5,822 bases of DNA, taken from Acidobacteriaceae bacterium (GTDB lineage: Bacteria > Acidobacteriota > Terriglobia > Terriglobales > Acidobacteriaceae). The stretch covers positions 1 through 5,822 of the forward strand of contig PMGP01000123.1 in assembly GCA_003156235.1 (NCBI GenBank), given 5' to 3'. The notes under the pieces are model-generated. The model had not been told where the DNA came from and searched no databases. It saw nothing but the letters and a program-made list of their open reading frames with translations. Both the position numbers and the translations under genes were made by a program. Each line of letters begins with the position of its first letter. The first letter of the stretch is position 1. Shown in pieces: positions 1-5,544 of this stretch.

Positions 1-41
1 GGCCGGGCTAGACGACGGGGACTTGAGGCAGGGTCATCAAG

Positions 42-57
42 CGGCCACTATTGGCCG
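42..57. repeat. Short perfect dyad (possible operator or small hairpin)
   Basis: CGGCCA (42-47) and TGGCCG (52-57) form a perfect 6-bp inverted repeat around a 4-nt spacer. The size and symmetry fit either a dimeric regulator operator or a small RNA hairpin. It lies about 170 bp upstream of the efflux adaptor gene. No regulator gene is visible in the window and no T-run follows, so neither role is established. It could be chance in GC-rich DNA. Confidence 0.25.
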
Positions 58-157
58 AGTGCGCCCTTATGAAGGCTACCAACTCAGAGAGTGCCTGTCA
101 AAGAACATGGAGCCGCCTCAGTAAACCAAGGAATGCCCATGTTCGGTCTGGGCAGGC

Positions 158-192
158 TGGCCGGAGAGTTTTTTGCGTCGATTCTCCGGCTA
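158..192 (+). promoter_or_regulatory. Strong hairpin upstream of the efflux adaptor gene
   Basis: GCCGGAGA (160-167) is perfectly complementary to TCTCCGGC (183-190). Flanking T-A and G-T pairs can extend the stem outward to 158/192 and inward by about three pairs. The loop contains a run of six T (169-174), so the T-run is inside the hairpin and not after it. This is therefore not a normal intrinsic terminator on the plus strand. The element ends 35 bp before the adaptor start and immediately precedes a possible -10 element at 205-210. It could be an operator overlapping the -35 region, a 5'-UTR structure if transcription starts further upstream, or a relic of an upstream gene's 3' end. Confidence 0.4.
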
Positions 193-210
193 CAGGCGTC
201 ACATTACAAT
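182..210 (+). promoter_or_regulatory. Possible sigma70-type promoter for the efflux operon
   Basis: TACAAT at 205-210 matches five of six bases of the -10 consensus. The best-placed -35, 17 bp upstream, is TTCTCC (182-187), which matches only three of six. Transcription would start near 217. That leaves a very short 5' UTR and would cut into the AAGGA ribosome site (215-219), which argues against it as the main promoter. The weak -35 lies inside the 3' arm of the 158-192 hairpin, so a protein bound to that dyad could block it. Confidence 0.25.
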
Positions 211-227
211 AGAGAAGGAAACAAAGA

Positions 228-1340
228 GTGAGGAAGATCGCATTGAAACGTTTTTTGGGGATAGGATGTTTTGTTCTTCTTGGGTTGACGGCTACGGGCT
301 GCGATAAAAAGCCGCCTGCTCAGGCTGCGGCCGGAATGCAGGCGATGCCAGTGCAGACGGTGACCGTCGCCCTTGCGCCGGTGCCACAGTCAAGCGAGTA
401 CGTGGCCACCATCAAGTCGCGCCGTTCGGCCACCCTGCTGCCGCAGGTGAGCGGAAACCTGACGAAGATTCTCGTCCACTCGGGCGACCAGGTGAAGGCG
501 GGCCGGGTGCTCATGGAGATTGATCCGCGGCTCCAGCTTGCCACCGTCGCGTCGGCGCGCGCCACCGAGCGGCAGAAGAAGGCCGTCTACGATTACAACG
601 CGATCGAGATTGAACGCCAGCGCAAACTCTTTGAGGCCGGAGTGACCAGCCACGACGCCTACGACCAGGCGCAACAGTCGCATGACAATGCGAAGGCGGA
701 TTACGAGTCGGCGGTCCAACTGCGCAAGACGCAGGAGGATCAACTGGCCTACTACACCATCCGCGCGCCTTTTGACGGCGTGGTGGGCGATATTCCGGTG
801 CATTTGGGCGACTTTGCTTCGCCGACGAACTCACCGGCCACGGTGCTTACGACCGTCGATGAGAACAAGGACCTGGAAGCCTATATCTACATTCCCACCG
901 AGCGCGCCAGCCAGTTGCGCCAAGGACTCGCTGTCGAGCTGATGGACAACTCCGGTAAGCTGCTGGAGAAAACACAAATCAATTTTCTCTCCGCGCAGGT
1001 GGATAGCACGTTGCAGGGCATTCTGGTGAAGGCTCCGGTCCACGCCTCGCCGGAACTCCTGCGCAACGCGCAGTTGATCAAGGCGCGCGTCATCTGGAGC
1101 ACTACTCCCATGGCGGTGATTCCCGTGCTAGCGGTTACGCGCCAGGGCGGCCAGAGCTTCGTCTTCGTGGCCCAGGGGAAGAATGGCCACTTTATTGCCA
1201 GCCAAATCGCGGTCACGCTGGGCGATACGGTGGGCAACAACTACTCCATCTCTTCGGGGCTGAATGCCGGCGACCGGGTCATCGTGTCGAGCACACAGTT
1301 TCTGGTCAACGGAATGCCGGTGATGCCGATGGGCGGCTGA
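228..1340 (+). CDS. RND efflux periplasmic adaptor subunit (membrane fusion lipoprotein)
   Basis: This is an AcrA/MexA-type adaptor linking an inner-membrane RND pump to an outer-membrane channel. The 370-aa length is typical. The GTG start at 228 is supported by AAGGA (215-219) 8 nt upstream and by a signal peptide beginning directly: basic MRKIALKR, a hydrophobic stretch (9-22), then a lipobox-like ATGC with Cys25. Asp26 at +2 would favour inner-membrane retention under the enterobacterial Lol rule. Domains in order: N-terminal beta strands and first lipoyl half (about 60-100, SGNLTKILVHSGDQVKAG), alpha-helical hairpin rich in Gln, Glu, Lys and Ala (about 104-172), second lipoyl half (about 175-206, YYTIRAPFDGVVGD), beta-barrel (about 210-290) and membrane-proximal domain (about 295-370). 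It precedes the permease by 94 bp on the same strand and is probably co-transcribed. The substrate cannot be inferred. Confidence 0.93.
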   Translation: MRKIALKRFLGIGCFVLLGLTATGCDKKPPAQAAAGMQAMPVQTVTVALAPVPQSSEYVATIKSRRSATLLPQVSGNLTKILVHSGDQVKAGRVLMEIDPRLQLATVASARATERQKKAVYDYNAIEIERQRKLFEAGVTSHDAYDQAQQSHDNAKADYESAVQLRKTQEDQLAYYTIRAPFDGVVGDIPVHLGDFASPTNSPATVLTTVDENKDLEAYIYIPTERASQLRQGLAVELMDNSGKLLEKTQINFLSAQVDSTLQGILVKAPVHASPELLRNAQLIKARVIWSTTPMAVIPVLAVTRQGGQSFVFVAQGKNGHFIASQIAVTLGDTVGNNYSISSGLNAGDRVIVSSTQFLVNGMPVMPMGG

Positions 1341-1355
1341 GGGATGGCCGGGAGA

Positions 1356-1379
1356 GTTAGTAAGTCAGCAAGTCAGTGA
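1356..1379. repeat. Three imperfect 8-nt tandem repeats between adaptor and permease
   Basis: Three consecutive 8-nt units follow the adaptor stop: GTTAGTAA (1356-1363), GTCAGCAA (1364-1371) and GTCAGTGA (1372-1379). A weak hairpin (GTGC 1396-1399 with GCAC 1405-1408) follows in the same gap. The repeats are AT-richer than the surrounding genes and encode nothing evident. They may be a small variable-number tract that spaces the two genes. No terminator T-run is present, so read-through to the permease is expected. Confidence 0.4.
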
Positions 1380-1434
1380 CACCTTGCGACAGACAGTGCT
1401 TGCGGCACGCGATACTCCGGAAAGGAACTAACCT

Positions 1435-4400
1435 TTGTTTGTCGATTTTTTTATTCATCGGCCTGTCTTTGCGACGGTCTGCGCGCTGCTGATCATTCTT
1501 GCGGGCGCGGTGTGTATTCCTACCCTTTCTGTCTCCATGTACCCCACGCTCGCGCCTCCGGTAGTGTCTGTGGACTGCAACTATGTGGGCGCCAATGCCG
1601 ACACGGTGGAGAAAGCTGTCACCATTCCACTGGAAGAAGCCATCAACGGCGTCGAGGGAATGCGCTACATCAGCTCGTCGAGCACCAACAGCGGCACCAG
1701 TTCCATCGCCACCACCTTCAAGACCGGATACGACCTGGACATCGCCGCGGTGGACGTGCAGAATCGCGTGGCCAGCGTGCAGGGACGGCTGCCTGCGGCG
1801 GTTAACGCAACCGGCATCAGCATCACCAAGGCTTCCAACAACTTTGTCTTTGGCGCCGGCTTCTATACCCTCGACGGCCGCTACTCGCCTGAGTTCATCT
1901 CTAACTACCTTGATGTTTATGTAAAAGACGCCCTGAAGCGCGTGCCCGGCGTGGGTGACGTGATGATCTTCGGCGAGCGCAAGTACGCCATGCGCGTCTG
2001 GCTTGACCCGGTGCGCCTGGCGGCCCGCAATCTCACGGCAACCGACGTGGTCAACGCGCTGGTCGAGCAGAATGTCGAGATTCCAGCAGGCCAGCTTGGC
2101 CAGCCTCCCTCGGACGCGAAGCAGGCCTTCCAAGTGCCGGTGCGCGTCGTCGGACGGCTCACCAGTCCCCAGGAGTTCGACAACATTATCGTTAAGAACT
2201 CCGCCAACGGCCTGGTGCTGCTCAAGGATGTGGGCCACTCGGAGGTGGGCGCGGAAGACTACAGCACCGTGCTCAAATACTCCGGCCATGAGGCGATGGG
2301 CATCGGCGTCATGCAGCTCTCCAACGCCAACGCTCTGGAAGTAGACCGCCAGGCCAAGGCCGTCCTTGAGGATCTCTCCAAGAACTTTCCGCCCGGCCTG
2401 CAATACGCCATCGCCTTTGACTCAACCACCGTAGTCGGCGACTCCATCCGGGAAGTGCTGGTCACGCTGGTCTTGGCCGTCTTCATCGTCATCACCGTCA
2501 TCTTCCTCTTTTTGCTGGACTGGCGCGCCACCATCATTCCCGCCGTCACCATTCCGGTCTCGCTGATCGGAACCTTCGCCTTCATCAAAATATTCGGCTT
2601 CTCCATCAACTCGCTCACCCTGTTCGGCATCACGCTGGCCACGGGACTGGTGGTTGACGACGCCATCGTGGTGATCGAGAATGTGCAGCGCCACATCGCC
2701 ATGGAGCACTCCGACCCGCACGAGGCCACTTCGCGCGCCATGAGCGAAGTCACTAGCGCCGTCATCGCCACCTCGCTGGTTTTAATCGCGGTCTTCGTGC
2801 CGGTTTCATTCTTTCCCGGCACCACCGGCATTCTCTATCGACAGTTCTCGCTGACCATCGCCTTTGCCATCGCCATCTCGGCTTTTAACGCGCTCACTCT
2901 TTCGCCTGCCCTGTCGGCCATCTTCCTGCGCGGCGAAGAGGACCGTCCTCACCAGCTCGACTTCCTGCGCATCGCGCCGCTCTCGCGCCTCTTTGCTCGA
3001 TTCATTCACTCCACCGACGCACAAATCAGTTGGCTGTCGGCCAATTACGCAAAATCAATTCACGTCGCGCTCCGCTTGCGTTACGCGTTGCTGGTGGTCT
3101 TCTTCGCCGGTCTGGGCGCCACCGTATGGACCTACCAGCACGTGCCCACCGGCTTCATCCCCCAGGAGGACCAGGGCTATCTAATGGTCATCGTGCAGGC
3201 CCCGCCGGGATCTTCGCTAGCCTACACCACTGCATTGTCGGAGCGCGCCGAGGCCATCATCGGATCCAATCCAGACATTGGCGGAGCCTTTTCCGTCATG
3301 GGCTTCAGCATGGCCGGCAGCGCCTCAAATGCGGGCATGATGTTTGTCAGCACCAAGCCCGCGGACCAGCGGCGCGGCAAGGGCCACTCCACCGCCGACA
3401 TTGTGGCTGACCTTTCGCCCAAGCTGATGAGCCTCATGTTCGCTCCCAATGGCGGCCTGGTCGCCATGTTCGAGCCTCCCGCGGTCTCCGGCGTCGGCAG
3501 CTATGGCGGCTTCCAGTTCATGCTTCTGGATCAGGGCGCCAACACCCTCACCGACATGGCCCGCGTCGCTCACCAGATTGTGGGCGCAGGCAATGCGAGC
3601 GGGAAGCTCACCGGCTTGATCACCACCTACTCGGCCAATGACCCTCAGGTGCTGGTCACCATCGACCGCGAGAAGGCCAAGACGATGAATATTCCGCTCT
3701 CGCAGATCACCAGCACCCTCGGCGTCTTCATGGGCTCGGAGTACATCAATGACTTCGACTTCAACAACCGCACCTATCGCGTCTTCGTGCAGGCCGACCA
3801 GCCCTTCCGCATGTCGGCTCGCGACCTGCACAACTATTACGTGCGCTCGGACTCCGGACAGATGATCCCGCTCGACAACCTCGTCAAAGTGACAGAAAGC
3901 TCCGGGCCGCCGGTCATCACCCACTACAACCTCTTCCGCGCCGTCGAAATCGACGGCTCGCCCGCGCGCGGCTACAGCTCTGGCCAGGGACTTGTCGCCA
4001 TGGAAGACGTTGCCCACAAGACGATGATGCCCGGCATGAACTTTCAGTGGACCGGCTTGACGCTCGACGAAATCGAATCCAGCGGCAAAGCGCTTATCAT
4101 CTTCGGCCTCGGCATCCTCGTTGTCTATCTCACCCTCTCGGCGCAATACGAAAGCTTCGCGCTGCCCATCATTATTCTTCTGGCCGTGCCCATGGCGGTG
4201 CTCGGAGCGCTGGGCCTGGTCTCGTTGCGCGGTCTCTCCAACGATGTCTACTGCCAGATCGGCCTGGTCATGCTCATCGGCCTCTCGGCCAAAAATTCGA
4301 TTCTTATCGTCGAGTTTGCCGAGCAGTTGCGCCGCAAGGGCCGCTCCATCGCTGATGCCGCCGCCGAGGCCGGCTCGTTGCGCCTCCGGCCCATTTTGAT

Positions 4401-4638
4401 GACCTCATTCGCCTTCATCCTCGGCGTTCTGCCGCTGGTCTTCGCCACCGGCGCTGGCGCGCTCGGTCGCCGCTCCGTGGGCACCACCATCGTCGGCGGC
4501 ATGTTGCTCTCCACTATTCTCAACTTATTCTTTATCCCGGTGCTCTACGTGATTTTAAGCAGACTACTCAGGCGTGGCGATGATGACATACCGCAGGTGG
4601 TTACTGTGCCTTCTGATGCGCAATCACATAATCCTTGA
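1435..4638 (+). CDS. RND multidrug efflux permease, HAE1/AcrB-type
   Basis: This is the inner-membrane, proton-driven pump of a tripartite efflux system. At 1067 aa it is full length for the family. The TTG start at 1435 is supported by AGGA (1423-1426) 8 nt upstream and by the family-typical N-terminus MFVDFFIHRPVFATV. The layout is TM1 (about 10-30), the first periplasmic porter/docking segment, TM2-6 (about 340-500), TM7 (about 545-565), the second periplasmic segment beginning GFIPQEDQGYLMV, then TM8-12 (about 885-1045). The proton-relay residues are intact: Asp408-Asp409 in GLVVDDAIVVIENVQ (TM4) and Lys953 in GLSAKNSILIVEF (TM10), matching AcrB Asp407/Asp408/Lys940. These residues and the overall pattern place it in the HAE1 drug/solvent class, not the metal-exporting CusA class. 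The specific substrate is unknown. Its last 38 bp overlap the convergent gene's 3' end. No terminator is evident after the stop. Confidence 0.95.
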   Translation: MFVDFFIHRPVFATVCALLIILAGAVCIPTLSVSMYPTLAPPVVSVDCNYVGANADTVEKAVTIPLEEAINGVEGMRYISSSSTNSGTSSIATTFKTGYDLDIAAVDVQNRVASVQGRLPAAVNATGISITKASNNFVFGAGFYTLDGRYSPEFISNYLDVYVKDALKRVPGVGDVMIFGERKYAMRVWLDPVRLAARNLTATDVVNALVEQNVEIPAGQLGQPPSDAKQAFQVPVRVVGRLTSPQEFDNIIVKNSANGLVLLKDVGHSEVGAEDYSTVLKYSGHEAMGIGVMQLSNANALEVDRQAKAVLEDLSKNFPPGLQYAIAFDSTTVVGDSIREVLVTLVLAVFIVITVIFLFLLDWRATIIPAVTIPVSLIGTFAFIKIFGFSINSLTLFGITLATGLVVDDAIVVIENVQRHIAMEHSDPHEATSRAMSEVTSAVIATSLVLIAVFVPVSFFPGTTGILYRQFSLTIAFAIAISAFNALTLSPALSAIFLRGEEDRPHQLDFLRIAPLSRLFARFIHSTDAQISWLSANYAKSIHVALRLRYALLVVFFAGLGATVWTYQHVPTGFIPQEDQGYLMVIVQAPPGSSLAYTTALSERAEAIIGSNPDIGGAFSVMGFSMAGSASNAGMMFVSTKPADQRRGKGHSTADIVADLSPKLMSLMFAPNGGLVAMFEPPAVSGVGSYGGFQFMLLDQGANTLTDMARVAHQIVGAGNASGKLTGLITTYSANDPQVLVTIDREKAKTMNIPLSQITSTLGVFMGSEYINDFDFNNRTYRVFVQADQPFRMSARDLHNYYVRSDSGQMIPLDNLVKVTESSGPPVITHYNLFRAVEIDGSPARGYSSGQGLVAMEDVAHKTMMPGMNFQWTGLTLDEIESSGKALIIFGLGILVVYLTLSAQYESFALPIIILLAVPMAVLGALGLVSLRGLSNDVYCQIGLVMLIGLSAKNSILIVEFAEQLRRKGRSIADAAAEAGSLRLRPILMTSFAFILGVLPLVFATGAGALGRRSVGTTIVGGMLLSTILNLFFIPVLYVILSRLLRRGDDDIPQVVTVPSDAQSHNP

Positions 4639-4957
4639 TCTGGTCGTAAACCTGGCTGGTCACCACGCCGTACTCCACCAGGTCCAGCTTCGTGTGGTAG
4701 GGCCGGAAGCGAACAATGCGTCCCGCCCAACTCGGCGTCATGCCAGGAATCTTCAGCAACTCATCCACGCTGGCATGATTGATGTCCACGCGCATCTCCG
4801 GACGTGGGGCCGTTGCCGATGTTTTCGGCACTCCACGACTGTCCCGATCCTGGTACTGCGCCATCCCAGCCAGGCAAAGGCCCAGCATCACAACCGCTGC
4901 CGCCGTCAATCGCGTCCCTGCTCGCACGGCTCCATTCTCTGCCCTGCCCCGCCCCAT
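4601..4957 (-). CDS. Small exported helix-hairpin-helix (ComEA-like) protein
   Basis: This is a 118-aa protein with an N-terminal export signal (hydrophobic core about residues 19-33, possible cleavage after GMA, residues 31-33), a polar linker (34-55) and one C-terminal helix-hairpin-helix region. The region starts VDINHASVDELLKIPGM (57-73); the LLKIPGM hairpin is the typical non-specific DNA-binding motif. It continues with RIVRFRPY and a second helical part to residue 114. ComEA proteins bind incoming DNA during competence, but single-HhH exported proteins are also common without a known role, so DNA uptake is only a possibility. The ATG at 4957 was chosen. A TTG at 4981 would add eight residues and run across the his promoter -35. 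A GTG at 4906 would give a compact signal peptide (MRAGTRLTAAAVVMLG). None has a clear Shine-Dalgarno site. The 3' end overlaps the permease 3' end. Confidence 0.72.
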   Translation of the reverse strand: MGRGRAENGAVRAGTRLTAAAVVMLGLCLAGMAQYQDRDSRGVPKTSATAPRPEMRVDINHASVDELLKIPGMTPSWAGRIVRFRPYHTKLDLVEYGVVTSQVYDQIKDYVIAHQKAQ

Positions 4958-4972
4958 CCGCAAGAAAAAGAT

Positions 4973-5002
4973 TTGACACAACGTCGGGTTTTCCCTTAGT
5001 CT
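4973..5002 (+). promoter_or_regulatory. Promoter of the his leader transcript
   Basis: A perfect -35 hexamer TTGACA lies at 4973-4978. With an 18-bp spacer, TAGTCT (4997-5002) is the best -10 candidate; it keeps only three consensus bases, but these are the key T1, A2 and T6. Transcription would begin around 5008-5011, directly at or just before the leader ATG at 5012. Position and spacing fit the attenuator downstream. The weak -10 makes the exact start uncertain. The element sits in the 54-bp gap between the divergent HhH gene and the leader. Confidence 0.55.
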
Positions 5003-5011
5003 CTAAATCAG

Positions 5012-5089
5012 ATGCAGAGCCACCGCCATCTCGGTCACCACCATCATCATGGAACCTCCATGCCGGCGGACTGCTATGGCCTGATGTAA
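5012..5089 (+). CDS. hisL: Histidine operon leader peptide (His-rich attenuator ORF)
   Basis: This 25-codon ORF encodes a peptide with seven histidines, at residues 4, 6 and 9-13. The five in a row (codons CAC CAC CAT CAT CAT, 5036-5050) parallel the seven-His run of enterobacterial HisL. In known his leaders, ribosome stalling at His codons when charged tRNA-His is scarce favours the antiterminator. ATG 5012 is the only reasonable start: an in-frame TAG lies at 4997, and no other start codon lies between. No Shine-Dalgarno sequence precedes it, and the predicted transcript begins within a few nucleotides, so translation may be leaderless. The codons after the His run (MPAD) contain the 5' arm of the antiterminator, and the ORF ends before the terminator. 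The peptide itself probably has no function after synthesis. The symbol is used by analogy of function, not sequence homology. Confidence 0.85.
   Translation: MQSHRHLGHHHHHGTSMPADCYGLM
5023..5069 (+). promoter_or_regulatory. Proposed anti-antiterminator pairing in the leader
   Basis: Two compatible pairings could sequester the antiterminator 5' arm when no ribosome is stalled. CATGGA (5048-5053) pairs perfectly with TCCATG (5057-5062), and CCGCC (5023-5027) pairs with GGCGG (5065-5069). The first includes the last codon of the His run and the second lies just before it, so a ribosome held on codons 5036-5050 would disrupt or cover both. This corresponds to the 1:2 structure of classical attenuators. 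The five-base stem is short and the geometry is my own pairing by eye, so this part is less certain than the terminator. Confidence 0.45.
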
Positions 5090-5128
5090 TCGGCCAGAGA
5101 GATCAAAAGAAACTTGAAGCCCGCCGGC
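5062..5128 (+). promoter_or_regulatory. His attenuator antiterminator (2:3 pairing)
   Basis: GCCGGCGG (5062-5069), within the leader ORF just after the His codons, is perfectly complementary over eight G-C pairs to CCGCCGGC (5121-5128), with a possible extra wobble pair T5061-G5129. The 3' arm lies wholly within the terminator's 5' arm, so the two structures exclude each other. Between the arms, TGGCC (5077-5081) pairs with GGCCA (5092-5096), and GAT (5083-5085) can pair with ATC (5089-5091). This local hairpin over the leader stop codon would bring the arms closer. When ribosomes stall on His codons the antiterminator should form and allow transcription into hisI. Confidence 0.8.
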
Positions 5129-5149
5129 GACTCAGCCCGCGGGCTTTTT
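5117..5149 (+). terminator. His attenuator intrinsic terminator
   Basis: AAGCCCGC (5117-5124) pairs perfectly with GCGGGCTT (5139-5146). Inside, after one C-C mismatch, GGC (5126-5128) pairs with GCC (5135-5137) around a six-nt loop (5129-5134). A run of five T (5145-5149) follows. This is a strong Rho-independent terminator located between the leader ORF stop (5089) and the hisI start (5185), on the same strand as both. A terminator there makes sense only as conditional early termination of the his transcript. Its 5' arm is shared with the antiterminator. Confidence 0.88.
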
Positions 5150-5184
5150 CGTGTTCTACAAATCTAAACCAAAGGGGTAAACCC

Positions 5185-5544
5185 ATGGAATGGGTCGATT
5201 TCGACAAGATGGACGGCCTCGCGCCCGGCATTGTGCAAGATGCGCGCACCGGCGAAGTGCTGATGCTGGGCTTTCTCAACGCCGTCAGCTACGCTAAAAC
5301 CATGGAGACCGGCTTCGTCACCTTCTGGAGCCGCACCCGCCAGAAGCTGTGGATGAAGGGCGAAACCAGCGGCAACCGCCTGCGCGTCGTCACCGCCGCA
5401 ACCGACTGCGACAACGACACGCTGCTCTTTCGCGTCGTCGTCGAGGGCGACGGGCTCGTCTGCCATGAGGGCACGGTCAGTTGCTTCACCAAATTGCTGC
5501 CCATCCTTGAAGCCAACCAGAAAGAGGTAACTCGTGGCGAATAA
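5185..5544 (+). CDS. hisI: Phosphoribosyl-AMP cyclohydrolase
   Basis: HisI opens the adenine ring of phosphoribosyl-AMP, the third step of histidine biosynthesis, in the cytoplasm. At 119 aa it is the monofunctional form; the HisE pyrophosphohydrolase domain fused to it in enterobacteria is absent and must be encoded elsewhere. Diagnostic motifs are present in order: MLGFLN (27-32), TFWSRTRQKLWMKGETSGN (46-64), DCDNDTLL (74-81) and CHEGTVSCF (93-101). The expected zinc-ligand cysteines are Cys75, Cys93 and Cys100, and the magnesium-site aspartates are Asp74, Asp76 and Asp78; all are intact. The ATG at 5185 has a GGGG-containing ribosome site (5174-5177) 7 nt upstream and gives the family-typical N-terminus; an in-frame upstream extension would run through the leader and terminator. 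It is the first structural gene after the attenuator and overlaps hisG by 11 bp. Confidence 0.95.
   Translation: MEWVDFDKMDGLAPGIVQDARTGEVLMLGFLNAVSYAKTMETGFVTFWSRTRQKLWMKGETSGNRLRVVTAATDCDNDTLLFRVVVEGDGLVCHEGTVSCFTKLLPILEANQKEVTRGE

Noticed and set aside
2..124. Open frame on the plus strand from the window edge to TAA at 122-124, possibly the C-terminus of an upstream gene
   Set aside because: Forty codons without a stop are plausible by chance, the translation shows no recognisable motif, and no start is visible. It cannot be supported.
1357..2403. Long open frame on the minus strand opposite the permease (348 codons)
   Set aside because: It lies wholly antisense to a clearly conserved RND permease, is rich in His, Arg, Val and Asp as expected from reading GC-rich codons backwards, and shows no recognisable family motif.
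3325..4146. Long minus-strand open frame (273 codons) opposite the permease
   Set aside because: It is an antisense shadow of conserved permease sequence, with shadow-type composition and no domain features.
4650..4683. ACCTGG...CCAGGT inverted repeat considered as a terminator for the convergent genes
   Set aside because: It lies inside the HhH coding region, the stem is only 6 bp with a long loop, and no T-run follows on either strand.
5036..5050. CAC/CAT run considered as a simple-sequence repeat or a vector-derived His tag
   Set aside because: The codons are mixed, the ORF has its own start and stop, and the matched terminator/antiterminator before hisI explains the run as a leader peptide.
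4804..5544. 246-codon open frame that extends hisI upstream
   Set aside because: The extension reads through the HhH gene in antisense, the leader ORF and the attenuator terminator. HisI homology and a good ribosome site both support the ATG at 5185.
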